Source: Phenylobacterium kunshanense (GTDB lineage: Bacteria > Pseudomonadota > Alphaproteobacteria > Caulobacterales > Caulobacteraceae). From it: DNA of 64,000 nucleotides. The position numbers and the translations under genes were made by a program. The stretch covers positions 186,001-250,000 of the forward strand of contig NZ_QFYS01000001.1 of the NCBI RefSeq assembly GCF_003254525.1, in the 5' to 3' direction. Positions within the stretch are counted from its first letter, which is position 1. The number at the start of each line of letters is the position of its first letter. Positions 28,084 to 36,447 of this stretch are shown here, piece after piece. The notes beneath the pieces were generated by a model. The model was not told where the DNA came from, did not search any database, and was given only the letters and a program-made list of their open reading frames with translations.

Positions 28084-28515
28084 ATGCGGCGCGACGACTG
28101 GCGCGACGGCGAGCGCGAACCACTGCGGCGGTTGCGAGACCATGACCCCCGACCGAATGACTTTGGCCAGGCCGACTATTCCGACCGCTATCGCTACGAC
28201 CCCGTGCACCGGACCGGCTACCGGGCCGATGACGCCGACGGGATTCATTTCGATGACCACGATCGCCGTCGCCACCGCGGGCCGTCCGATCGCGTCCTCT
28301 GGGCGGTGATCATGGAGCGGCTCGAGGACGAACGCCGCCTGGACCTGTCCGACGTCGAGGTCGACGTCCGGCACGGAGAGGTCTTCCTGGACGGCACGGT
28401 GCGGCACAAGGCCGATAAGCGGAGGATCGAGGACATCGCGGACATCGAGGGAGTCCGGAACGTGCAGAACAACCTGCGTCCCCGGGAACGGAGCCGGCGG
28501 TGGGCCTTCCTCTAG
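28084..28515 (+). CDS. BON-domain protein
   Basis: A 143-residue protein. The first 70 residues are highly charged and rich in Arg, Asp and Tyr (low complexity). The last 70 form a BON domain: DRVLWAVIMERLEDERRLD, VEVDVRHGEVFLDGTVRHK and ADIEGVRNVQNNL. BON domains bind phospholipid or act in stress-response envelope proteins; here there is no signal peptide. A GAGGAGGAG ribosome site precedes the ATG. It starts a small run with a granule-type protein and a stress-type protein. Confidence 0.8.
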   Translation: MRRDDWRDGEREPLRRLRDHDPRPNDFGQADYSDRYRYDPVHRTGYRADDADGIHFDDHDRRRHRGPSDRVLWAVIMERLEDERRLDLSDVEVDVRHGEVFLDGTVRHKADKRRIEDIADIEGVRNVQNNLRPRERSRRWAFL

Positions 28516-28567
28516 GCTCGAGGGGGCGCGCGGGAACCGGCGCCGGCGTTTCGGCCGTTGATGTGAC

Positions 28568-28891
28568 ATGAGCAAGCCGGTCGTCGTCTCGATTCCCCAT
28601 GAACTTGGCCGCGCCGAGGCGCGACGGCGGATCGACGAGGGCGTCGAGCGCCTCACCGGCCAGATCGGCGCGGTGGGAGAGCTTCGGAAGGCCTGGGCGG
28701 GGGACGTCCTCAGCTTCTCGCTGCAGGCGATCGGACAGATGGTCACCGGAACAATCGCCGTGGGCGAGCGCGACGTCCGGCTGGAAATCAACCTGCCCGG
28801 AATATTCGCGATGATCGCGGGGAAGGTGAAGGGACGGCTCCAATCCGAGGGGCGGATCCTGCTCGGCCCACCCAAGTCGGACCACAAGTGA
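28568..28891 (+). CDS. Polyhydroxyalkanoic acid system family protein
   Basis: A 107-residue protein of the PHA granule-region family. It begins KPVVVSIPHELGRAEARRRI and contains GELRKAWAGDVLSFSLQAIGQMVTGTI, with the strand-helix pattern of that family. Such proteins are found with polyhydroxyalkanoate storage genes, but no synthase is present in this window, so a link to granules is unproven. It lies 52 bases after the BON gene. Confidence 0.75.
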   Translation: MSKPVVVSIPHELGRAEARRRIDEGVERLTGQIGAVGELRKAWAGDVLSFSLQAIGQMVTGTIAVGERDVRLEINLPGIFAMIAGKVKGRLQSEGRILLGPPKSDHK

Positions 28892-28949
28892 CCGGCAACC
28901 TCGGCTGCCGACGGACGTTTCGGACCAAGACACAGTCAGGAGACAGAAG

Positions 28950-29234
28950 ATGCCGCATCGCCAGAGCCCGGAAGAAGCCGAACGCGCCTTCACCCACGGC
29001 TCCAGCGGGGCCACGGCGGACATGGCGTCCGATCCGAAGGGACCGATCGCCGAACATCGTCACATAGACGCCCCCGCCACCCGGCCGGCGCAGCCGCCGC
29101 CGGAGGGCCGGAAGGTGGATCACTTGGCCGAACGGGAGGCCGGCGCGGAAGACCGGCAGGAAGCTTTGCTCGACGAAGCGATCGAAGAGACGTTCCCGGG
29201 ATCGGATCCGATCAGCCCAAAGCACATCACCTGA
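28950..29234 (+). CDS. Small hydrophilic protein with DEAIEETFPGSDP motif
   Basis: A 94-residue, strongly charged, probably disordered protein. It ends with DEAIEETFPGSDPISPKHIT, a short motif that recurs at the end of many small proteobacterial stress-associated proteins. CAGGAG precedes the ATG by 7 bases. Function is unknown. Position after the BON and PHA-type genes suggests a general-stress or stationary-phase group. Confidence 0.65.
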   Translation: MPHRQSPEEAERAFTHGSSGATADMASDPKGPIAEHRHIDAPATRPAQPPPEGRKVDHLAEREAGAEDRQEALLDEAIEETFPGSDPISPKHIT

Positions 29235-29250
29235 GCCTAGGGCGCTAGGC

Positions 29251-31125
29251 TCACTTGAGCGCTTCGTAGGCCTCCTGGGCCTCCAGCCATTCCAACTCCG
29301 CCGCCTCCAGGGCCGCCTGGGCGCTGGTGCGGCGACGGGCCAGCTCTGCGCCCTTGGCGGCGTCGCTCGCGAACACGGCGGGGTCGGTGAGCGCCTGGTC
29401 GATCCGCGCGAGTTCCTGGTTTGCCCGCGCCAGGGCCGCTTCCGCCGCCTCAGCCCGGCGACGTGCGGGCCCGGTCGGGACCTTCGGCCTGGATGTCGGT
29501 GGAGGCGGCGGAGCTTCCATTCCCGGCGGCGCTTTGACCTGGGTCGGGCTGCGCGCGGCCTGACGCGCCCGTTCCAGCACGTAGGCGGCATAGTCTTCCA
29601 TGTCGCCGTCGAATGGCTGGATCGTTCCGTCGGCCGCGAGCCAGAGGCGATCCGCCACCAGTTCCATCAGCGAGCGGTCGTGAGTGATCAGGATCACCGC
29701 GCCCTCGTACTCGTTGAGCGCATCGAGAAGCGCCCGCCGGCTATCGATGTCCAGGTGGTTGGTCGGTTCGTCGAGGATCAGGAGATGCGGCGCCTCCATG
29801 GCGACGAGGTTCAGCAGCAGTCGGGCCCGCTCACCGCCCGACAGGTTGGCGACGGTGGTCTCGACCTTCTCGAACCCGATCCCGTATTGGGCGAGGCGCG
29901 ACCGACGGGAGGCCTCCGACGCTTCAGGCATCACGCGGCGGATGATCTCCAGCGGCGTGTCGGCGGGATCCATCGCCTCGATCTGATGCTGGTGGAACCA
30001 GCCGACCTTCATCCGAGGGCTGCGGTGCAGCTTGCCGGACTCTGTCGTCAGGGCTCCGGCCACCAGCTTGGCGAACGTCGACTTGCCGGCGCCGTTCACT
30101 CCCAGGAGGCCAATCCGGTCGTCGATATCGAGCCGCAGGTTCAGCTTCCGTAGGATCGGCGCGCCACCGTAGCCGACGGCGGCGTCCTCGAGGCGCAGCA
30201 GTGGCGGGGCCAGCGGCCGGTCAGGCGATGGCAGGACGAAGGGGGTGACCCGCTCCTCGACCACGGCTGCGACCGGCGGCAGCTTGGCGATCATCTTCAG
30301 GCGGGACTGGGCCTGGGTCGCCTTGGAAGCCTTGGCGCGGAACCGGTCCACGAATGACTGCAGGTGCGCGCGCTGCGCCTCGATCTTGACCCGGGTCGCC
30401 TCCTGCAGCCGCAGCTTCTCGGTGAGCTGGCGTTCGAAGTCGTCGTACCCGCCGGTGTAGAGTTCCAGCTTGCCGTCCTTGAGATGCAGGATGTGGTCGC
30501 AGGAGTTGTTCAGCAGCTCGCGGTCGTGGCTGATCACGATGGCCGTGTGCGGGTACTTCTTGAGGCGCGCCTCAAGCCACAGGGCGCCCTCCAGGTCGAG
30601 GTAGTTTGTGGGTTCGTCCAGCAGCAGGAGGTCCGGCTCCGCGAAGAGACTCGCCGCCAGCGCGACGCGCATGCGCCAGCCCCCTGAGAACTCGGCCATC
30701 GGCCGGGCCAGGTCCGCCTGGCTGAAGCCGAGGCCGGCCAGGATTTCCGCGGCGCGCGAGGGGGCGCGGTCGGCGTCGATCTCGATCAGCCGGGCGTAGA
30801 TATCGCCCATCTCCTCGGGCGGCGCGCTTTCGAGGCGCTGGAGGAGCGTGTGGCGCTCGACGTCGGCCTCCAGGACCGTATCCATAAGGCTGACCGGTGT
30901 GGCGGGATGCTCCTGGTCGACCGATCCGATGCGCGCCTGGCGCGGCACGCCGACCTCGCCGCCGCCCGGCGTGAGCTGGCCGAGGATCACCTTGAACAGC
31001 GTGGACTTGCCCACGCCGTTGCGGCCCACCAGGCCGACCTTGGCGTCCTTGGGAAGGATCACGCTGGCATGGTCGAAGAAGCGGCGTCCCCAGGCGTCGA
31101 GGACAAGGTCGTTGATGTGGAGCAT
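29251..31125 (-). CDS. ABC-F family ATPase (YheS-like)
   Basis: A 624-residue protein with two ABC ATPase domains and no membrane part, the ABC-F design that acts on ribosomes. Domain 1 has GRNGVGKST, the FSGGWRMRVALA signature and LLLLDEPTNYLDL. The linker of charged helices (KLRLQEATRVKIEAQRAHLQ) is the P-site tRNA interaction motif region. Domain 2 has GVNGAGKST, NLSGGERARLLL and LLILDEPTNHLDI. A Pro-rich stretch and a C-terminal coiled coil close the protein, as in YheS/Uup-type factors. Probably rescues stalled translation; not an exporter. Confidence 0.9.
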   Translation of the reverse strand: MLHINDLVLDAWGRRFFDHASVILPKDAKVGLVGRNGVGKSTLFKVILGQLTPGGGEVGVPRQARIGSVDQEHPATPVSLMDTVLEADVERHTLLQRLESAPPEEMGDIYARLIEIDADRAPSRAAEILAGLGFSQADLARPMAEFSGGWRMRVALAASLFAEPDLLLLDEPTNYLDLEGALWLEARLKKYPHTAIVISHDRELLNNSCDHILHLKDGKLELYTGGYDDFERQLTEKLRLQEATRVKIEAQRAHLQSFVDRFRAKASKATQAQSRLKMIAKLPPVAAVVEERVTPFVLPSPDRPLAPPLLRLEDAAVGYGGAPILRKLNLRLDIDDRIGLLGVNGAGKSTFAKLVAGALTTESGKLHRSPRMKVGWFHQHQIEAMDPADTPLEIIRRVMPEASEASRRSRLAQYGIGFEKVETTVANLSGGERARLLLNLVAMEAPHLLILDEPTNHLDIDSRRALLDALNEYEGAVILITHDRSLMELVADRLWLAADGTIQPFDGDMEDYAAYVLERARQAARSPTQVKAPPGMEAPPPPPTSRPKVPTGPARRRAEAAEAALARANQELARIDQALTDPAVFASDAAKGAELARRRTSAQAALEAAELEWLEAQEAYEALK

Positions 31126-31280
31126 GGGGAAACCGTGGGTGGGGGCGGCCTCTAGCAGACCCGCGACGCTGCGTCATGGGCGTCGATGGGTTGCCTCGCA
31201 GCCGAGGTTGGCGATATAGACGCGCCCACCTCGCGAAGCCGCTTCGCGCATCTCCCAAAACTTGAGCCCCAACGGAGCCC

Positions 31281-31700
31281 ATGACCGAACGCACCTTCTC
31301 GATCATCAAGCCGGACGCCACCGAGCGGAACCTGACCGGCAAGGTCAACGCGGTGATCGAGGACGCCGGCCTGCGGATCGTCGCCCAGCGGCGCATCCGC
31401 ATGACCCGCCAGCAGGCCGAGACGTTCTACGAAGTCCACAAGGAGCGCCCGTTCTTCGGCGAGCTCGTCGACTTCATGACCTCGGGCCCGGTCGTGGTGC
31501 AGGTGCTGGAAGGCGAAGGCGCCGTGGCCAAGTACCGCGAAGTCATGGGCGCGACCAACCCGGCCCAGGCCGCCGACGGCACCATCCGCAAGCTGTTCGC
31601 CAAGAGCGTCGGCGAGAACTCGGTGCACGGCTCGGACAGCCTCGAGAACGCCAAGATCGAGATCGCCCAGTTCTTCACCGACGCCGACATCGTCGGCTGA
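31281..31700 (+). CDS. ndk: Nucleoside diphosphate kinase
   Basis: Ndk transfers the terminal phosphate from ATP to other nucleoside diphosphates. The 139 residues are the standard length. [14 protein letters not shown] and the active-site [12 protein letters not shown], with the phosphorylated His at residue 116, are intact. An ACGGAG ribosome site lies before the ATG. A hairpin (31721-31744) follows the stop. Confidence 0.97.
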   Translation: MTERTFSIIKPDATERNLTGKVNAVIEDAGLRIVAQRRIRMTRQQAETFYEVHKERPFFGELVDFMTSGPVVVQVLEGEGAVAKYREVMGATNPAQAADGTIRKLFAKSVGENSVHGSDSLENAKIEIAQFFTDADIVG

Positions 31701-31720
31701 CCCGAACGCAACGAGTTCCG

Positions 31721-31744
31721 CTCGGCGGGGTTATCTCCGCCGAG
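31721..31744 (+). terminator. Hairpin after ndk
   Basis: CTCGGCGG and CCGCCGAG form a perfect 8-base stem with an 8-base loop, 20 bases after the ndk stop. No U-tract follows, so it is only a possible terminator or processing hairpin. Confidence 0.45.
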
Positions 31745-31771
31745 CCACCTATCAGACAACCATAAGTGAGC

Positions 31772-32131
31772 ATGAGAGAATCCAAGGTTATGCCTGGCTT
31801 CTCCGATCGCCTCGCCGCGCAGGCCGAGGCCCGGAAGGCCCTTCTCGCGAAGTTCAAGCCCAAGCCGGCCGTGCAGGCCGAGGGCGCTTTCGAGACCCGT
31901 GAACAGAAGAAGGCCCGCGAGCTCGAGGAAGTGCGCGCCCGCCGCGCCGCCGAAAAGGAAGCTGCCCGCCTCGCCAAGGAAAAGGCCGAGGAAGAGGCGC
32001 GCCTCGCTCGCGAGAACGACGAGGAGCTGATGCTCCAGTTGAAGCGGGAAGAGCGCAAGGCGCGCAAGGCCGCCGAAAAGGAAGCCGCGCGGGCAAAGCG
32101 CGAGATGAAGGCGCAAGCGCGCCGCGGCTGA
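31772..32131 (+). CDS. DUF6481-like charged helical protein
   Basis: A protein of about 119 residues, almost entirely Lys, Glu, Arg and Ala, predicted as one long helix or coiled coil (FETREQKKARELEEVRARRA and similar). GFSDRLAAQAEARKALLAKF near the start resembles DUF6481, small cytoplasmic proteins common in alphaproteobacteria. The start is uncertain: ATG at 31772 is used, but a GTG at 31766 or the ATG at 31790 (nearer the family's usual start) is possible. Function unknown; the basic C-terminus might bind nucleic acid. Confidence 0.7.
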   Translation: MRESKVMPGFSDRLAAQAEARKALLAKFKPKPAVQAEGAFETREQKKARELEEVRARRAAEKEAARLAKEKAEEEARLARENDEELMLQLKREERKARKAAEKEAARAKREMKAQARRG

Positions 32132-32258
32132 GCCGTCGCACAAGTGGCCGCCGGACGCCCCGGTGGCCGCCGCCCTCGCGGAACTGCAGCTTCAGCAGGC
32201 GAATGTCGGCGTGACCGGCAGGGCTTTCGCTGCGATCATTCGCGCGAAGGAGCCCGCG

Positions 32259-32897
32259 ATGGACGGTCCGCACCTGATCTACTTCGCCGATCCCATGTGT
32301 TCATGGTGCTACGGATTCTCGCCGGTGATCGATCAGATCCGGCGGGCCTACGGCGACGCGCTGCCGATCCGGGTCGTCATGGGTGGGCTTCGGCCCGGGA
32401 CAGACACGCCGATGACGCCCGAGGCGAAACGCCAGGTGGCCGGTCACTGGACCCACGTCCACGAGGCGTCTGGCCTGCCCTTCGATCCGGCGATCCTGGA
32501 CCGTGACGGCTTCATCTATGACACCGACCCGGCCGCCCGCGCGGTCGTCGTGGTGCGTCGACGGGGCGAGGACGTGGCCGCGCGCTACCTGGGCGCGGCC
32601 CAGCGGGCCTTCTACGCCGAGAACCTCGATGTGACGTCGGGCGAAGTCCTTGCCGATCTCGCCGCGGATTTCGGGCTCGACCGCGACGACTTCCTCGCCG
32701 CGTGGTCTTCCGACGACGCCAGGCAGGAAACCTGGCGCGACTACGCCATCTCGCAGAGGGCGGGCGTCACCGGATTTCCAACGCTGGTCGGTGGTCCGAA
32801 CGAGCAGGGCGCCTTCGGCGTGGTGACTCGCGGCTATGCGCCGCCCGAGCAGGTCTTGGCGGTCCTTCGCGACTGGATCGCCGGCATCGCCGCCTGA
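32259..32897 (+). CDS. DsbA-family (FrnE-like) protein
   Basis: A 212-residue thioredoxin-fold protein of the DsbA/FrnE group. The N-terminal YFADPMCSWCYGFSPVI has a CSWC redox pair; the cis-Pro loop is in GVTGFPTLVGG. There is no signal peptide, so a cytoplasmic disulfide or dithiol oxidoreductase role is likely, as proposed for FrnE in oxidative-stress tolerance. GAAGGAG lies 6 bases before the ATG, which settles the start even though the frame is open upstream. A terminator-like hairpin follows 3 bases after the stop. Confidence 0.85.
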   Translation: MDGPHLIYFADPMCSWCYGFSPVIDQIRRAYGDALPIRVVMGGLRPGTDTPMTPEAKRQVAGHWTHVHEASGLPFDPAILDRDGFIYDTDPAARAVVVVRRRGEDVAARYLGAAQRAFYAENLDVTSGEVLADLAADFGLDRDDFLAAWSSDDARQETWRDYAISQRAGVTGFPTLVGGPNEQGAFGVVTRGYAPPEQVLAVLRDWIAGIAA

Positions 32898-32900
32898 CCC

Positions 32901-32926
32901 GACAACGAGCGTCGTTGTCCTTTCCT
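32901..32926 (+). terminator. Terminator-like hairpin after the FrnE-like gene
   Basis: GACAACGA and TCGTTGTC are perfect 8-base arms with a 3-base loop, followed by CCTTTCCTT. It separates the FrnE-like gene from the nuclease promoter immediately downstream. Confidence 0.6.
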
Positions 32927-32930
32927 TGAG

Positions 32931-32962
32931 CTGTGACGTAGCTGTCACGTCCTGAGGCTACG
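32931..32962 (+). promoter_or_regulatory. Pho box and promoter of the secreted nuclease operon
   Basis: CTGTGACGTAGCTGTCAC (32931-32948) is two CTGT(C/G)A repeats spaced exactly 11 bases apart, the arrangement of the PhoB box (consensus CTGTCAT-N4-CTGTCAY), with about 14 of 18 positions matching. Eight bases further is GCTACG (32957-32962), a good match to the GCTA-type -10 element of Caulobacter promoters and at the spacing expected for a PhoB-activated promoter. The transcript would have a leader of about 125 bases. Predicted: induced by phosphate starvation. Confidence 0.6.
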
Positions 32963-33093
32963 AGCGGGGGTGACGCCAACCGGAGCGAGTGCTCAGGTTG
33001 GAGTCAGGGGGAGCACACCGACTCGCGACAGGCCCGCGCCTCGCGTCGCGCCGATGCCCGCCCTTGTTTGCAACTCCTCAGGCGGACTCACTC

Positions 33094-36000
33094 ATGCCGA
33101 CTACCTTCCAGCCGGGCGACCTCGCGATCGTCGGCTACAGCGCCGACACGACCGCCGGCGCGGGCGCGACGCCCAAGTCCCTGGCCTTCGTCGTTCTGAC
33201 GGACGTCGAAGCGGGCACCGTCGTCAACTTCACCGACAACGGCTGGCTGGCCGCCGGTGGCTTCCGCGCCAATGAGGGGACCATCGCCTACACCTTCTCA
33301 GGGCCGGTCACGGCCGGCACGGTGATCACCATCTCGGGCCTGACCGGGCAACTCAACCCATCGGCCAGCGGGGACCAGTTCCTCGCCTACCAGGGGACCG
33401 CCGCAAGCCCGGCGTTCCTGTTCGCGATCGACTTCGCGGACAACAACGCCACCTTCGCGGGCGACGCCACCAATTCCAACACCTCGGCGATTCCGACCGG
33501 CCTGACGTTCGGCTCGACCGCCCTGGCTTTTGGGCCCGACAACGGGGCCTATACCGGGGTCACGAGCGGAACCGCCGCCGAGCTCCGGGCCGCCATCGCC
33601 AACCCCGCCAACTGGACGACGAACGACGCTGCGGCGGTTCCCTACGCCGCCAGCTTCAACGTCACCGGGGGGGTGACCACCGTCTCGATCTCGGACGCCA
33701 CGGTCACGGAGGGTGACAGCGGAGAGACCCTGCTGACGTTCACTGTCACGCGGTCCGGGACCGGCGACGCCTTCACCGTCGACTTCGCCACCCAGAACGT
33801 GTCCGCCACCGCGGGCGAGGACTATGTCGCGGCGAGCGGAACGCTCTCATTCACCGCGGGCGGCGCCGCGAGCCAGACGATCACGGTCCGCGTCACGGGC
33901 GACCTCGCTACCGAACAGGACGAGACGCTCCAGGTGGTGCTCGCCAACCTGCAGGTCGCAACCGGGGCCGTCGGCATCATCGACGCGACCGGTCTGGGAA
34001 CGATCCAGGATGACGACGCCCCGTTCGTCCGCATCTACGACATCCAGGGCGCCGGACATCTATCGGAGTACGACGGCCGGAGAGTTGAGACGGAAGGTGT
34101 GGTCACCGCCGTCGACACCAACGGGTTCTGGATGCAGGACGAGGCCGGCGACGGCGACGCCGCCACGTCGGACGGCATCTTCGTCTTCACCAGCAGCCCG
34201 CCGACTGTCGCCGTGGGCGACAAGCTCACCGTCAGCGGCACGGTCGACGAGTTCCGCGCGGGCGCAGCCACCAACCTGACCATCACCGAGATCGTCTCGC
34301 CGACGATCACCAAGATCGGGATGGGGACCATCGCGCCGACGGTTCTTGGGGCGGGCGGCCGCGAGGCGCCCACGGAGGTGATCGACAACGACGGCCTGGC
34401 CGTGTTCGACCCCGAGCAGGACGCCATCGATTTCTACGAGAGCCTGGAAGGGATGCTGGTCACCATCCCCGACGCTCAGGCTGTGGCTCTTACGGACGAC
34501 GGTGCGACCTGGGTCGTTCCCGACTCGGGCGCCGGGGCCACGGGACTCAACGACCGCGGCGGGATCACCATCGCCGACGGCGACATGAACCCTGAGCGGA
34601 TCCAGGTCTACGTGGACAGCGGTGTCCTGCCGGGCTTTTCGGCGACCTATGACATGGGCGACCAGCTCGGCGATGTCACCGGCGTCGTCAGCTACTACGC
34701 GGGCAACTACGAGGTCATCGCCACGGCGATCGAGAACGCGGTCGCGCCGGGTTCGCCGCCCGACGACACCTCGGCCCTGGTGGGTGATGCGACCCATCTC
34801 ACGATCGCGGCGTACAACCTCGAAAACCTGAACGCGTCGGCCTCCGCGGCGAAGGTGGGCGGCCTTGCCGCCGATATCGTGAACAACCTCAACGCGCCCG
34901 ACATCATCGGCGTCGAGGAAGTCCAGGACGCCGACGGCGCGGGCAGCGGCGGGAACATGAGCGGTCACCCGTCGGTCCAGGCGCTGATCGACGCCATCGT
35001 GGCGGCCGGCGGGCCTCAGTATGTCTACATCGAGATCGCCCCGACGCCAGGCTCCAACGGCGGCGCGGCAAACACCAACATCCGCAATGGCTTCCTCTAC
35101 AACCCCGACCGCGTCGAGTACGTGGAGGGGTCCGCCCGGCTGATCGATCCCGACAACTCCGCCTTTGTCGGCAGCCGCAAGCCTCTGGCCGCGGACTTCG
35201 TCTTCCGGGGCGAGGTGGTGACGGCGATCGACGTGCACTCCACCTCCCGCCTGGGGAGCGATCCCGGACTGTTCGGCGAGCGTCAGCCCCCGTTCGCCGA
35301 GGGTGAGGCCCAACGCATCGCGCAGAGCCAGGCGATCCGCGAGTTCGTGCAGGACCTGCAGGCCTCGAAGCCGGACCAGCACGTCGTGGTGATGGGCGAC
35401 TTCAACGGCTTCCAGTTCGAGGACTCGTTGACCCTGCTCGAAAGCGGCGGGGTGCTGACGAACCTGTCGCACCTGCTCGATCCCAGCGATCGCTACAGCT
35501 ACGTCTTCGAGGGCAACTCCCAGCAGATCGACCATATGCTGGTGTCGCAGGGGCTCTATGAAAACGCCCAGTTCGACACGGTCCACCTGAACAGCGGGAA
35601 GGCCGGCTTCCGGCCGACCGACCACGACCCGGTGCTCGGACGCTTCTTCGTCAACACCGCGCCGACGGCGGCGAACGACTCCGCAGTGGTCGTTGAGGAC
35701 GCCAGCATCGTCATCGACGTCCTGGCCAACGACAACGACCCCAACACCGGCGACACGAAGGAGATCGTCTCGGTCTCCGCGACGGCGAAAGGCGCGAGCG
35801 TCTCGATCCAGGACGGCAAGATCGTCTACGTGGCCGACCCCGATATCTTCGACCTGCTGACGGCCGGCCAGAGCGCGAACGACACCTTCACCTACGTCAT
35901 GCGTGACGCCGGGGGCGAGACCAGCACGGCGACGGTCTCGGTGACGGTGAATGGCGTGGCCGACGGCCCGAGCCAGGCGGGCGGTGTCGGCGCAGACGTC

Positions 36001-36438
36001 CTTGTGGGCACGGGCCTCGATGAGAAGCTCGATGGCGGGAACGGTGACGACACGGTCACGGGCGGGGCGGGCGCCGACACGGTGCTCGGGTCGAACGGCA
36101 ACGACAGCGTGGCCGGCGGCGCGGGCATCGACAGCCTCTCGGGCGCCAACGGCGACGACACCCTGGCCGGCGGCGCCGGCGACGATGTGCTGACCGGCGG
36201 CCGTGGCGGCGACGTGTTCATCTTCGGGCCCGGGTTCGGGGACGACATCGTCACCGACTTCCGCGGCGAGGATGAGATTCGCTTCCAGGGCGCGGGCTTC
36301 GTGGACTTTGCCGACATGCTGGCCCACGCGGTCCAGACCGGCGCCCACGTGGTGATCACCAACGCCGCTGGCGACAGCCTTCAGCTCAACAACACCCAGC
36401 TCGGCTCGCTGCAGTCGGCCGACTTCCTTTTCGCGTAA
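33094..36438 (+). CDS. RTX-type secreted endonuclease/exonuclease
   Basis: A 1114-residue multidomain protein resembling ExeM/NucH-type extracellular nucleases. Domains in order: N-terminal beta domain (1-190, FVVLTDVEAGTVVNFTDNGW); Calx-beta domain (about 193-305, VSISDATVTEGDSGETLLTF); OB-fold region (about 310-560); endonuclease/exonuclease/phosphatase domain (about 568-854) with AYNLENL, GVEEVQDADG, VVMGDFNGF, QQIDHMLVS and PTDHDPVLG as catalytic motifs; cadherin-like domain (855-950); and RTX calcium-binding repeats GGxGxDx (about 978-1047). No Sec signal is present. RTX repeats and a short hydrophobic end suggest type I secretion, although no transporter is encoded here. The ATG at 33094 begins the conserved domain. 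Behind a Pho-box-like promoter: likely releases phosphate from extracellular DNA. Confidence 0.9.
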   Translation: MPTTFQPGDLAIVGYSADTTAGAGATPKSLAFVVLTDVEAGTVVNFTDNGWLAAGGFRANEGTIAYTFSGPVTAGTVITISGLTGQLNPSASGDQFLAYQGTAASPAFLFAIDFADNNATFAGDATNSNTSAIPTGLTFGSTALAFGPDNGAYTGVTSGTAAELRAAIANPANWTTNDAAAVPYAASFNVTGGVTTVSISDATVTEGDSGETLLTFTVTRSGTGDAFTVDFATQNVSATAGEDYVAASGTLSFTAGGAASQTITVRVTGDLATEQDETLQVVLANLQVATGAVGIIDATGLGTIQDDDAPFVRIYDIQGAGHLSEYDGRRVETEGVVTAVDTNGFWMQDEAGDGDAATSDGIFVFTSSPPTVAVGDKLTVSGTVDEFRAGAATNLTITEIVSPTITKIGMGTIAPTVLGAGGREAPTEVIDNDGLAVFDPEQDAIDFYESLEGMLVTIPDAQAVALTDDGATWVVPDSGAGATGLNDRGGITIADGDMNPERIQVYVDSGVLPGFSATYDMGDQLGDVTGVVSYYAGNYEVIATAIENAVAPGSPPDDTSALVGDATHLTIAAYNLENLNASASAAKVGGLAADIVNNLNAPDIIGVEEVQDADGAGSGGNMSGHPSVQALIDAIVAAGGPQYVYIEIAPTPGSNGGAANTNIRNGFLYNPDRVEYVEGSARLIDPDNSAFVGSRKPLAADFVFRGEVVTAIDVHSTSRLGSDPGLFGERQPPFAEGEAQRIAQSQAIREFVQDLQASKPDQHVVVMGDFNGFQFEDSLTLLESGGVLTNLSHLLDPSDRYSYVFEGNSQQIDHMLVSQGLYENAQFDTVHLNSGKAGFRPTDHDPVLGRFFVNTAPTAANDSAVVVEDASIVIDVLANDNDPNTGDTKEIVSVSATAKGASVSIQDGKIVYVADPDIFDLLTAGQSANDTFTYVMRDAGGETSTATVSVTVNGVADGPSQAGGVGADVLVGTGLDEKLDGGNGDDTVTGGAGADTVLGSNGNDSVAGGAGIDSLSGANGDDTLAGGAGDDVLTGGRGGDVFIFGPGFGDDIVTDFRGEDEIRFQGAGFVDFADMLAHAVQTGAHVVITNAAGDSLQLNNTQLGSLQSADFLFA

Positions 36439-36447
36439 GGACTCCTC

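Noticed and set aside
32933-32948. GTGAC-N6-GTCAC inverted repeat read as a CRP/FNR-type site
   Set aside because: The spacing does not fit TGTGA-N6-TCACA. The same bases are better explained as two direct CTGT(C/G)A repeats 11 bases apart, a Pho box.
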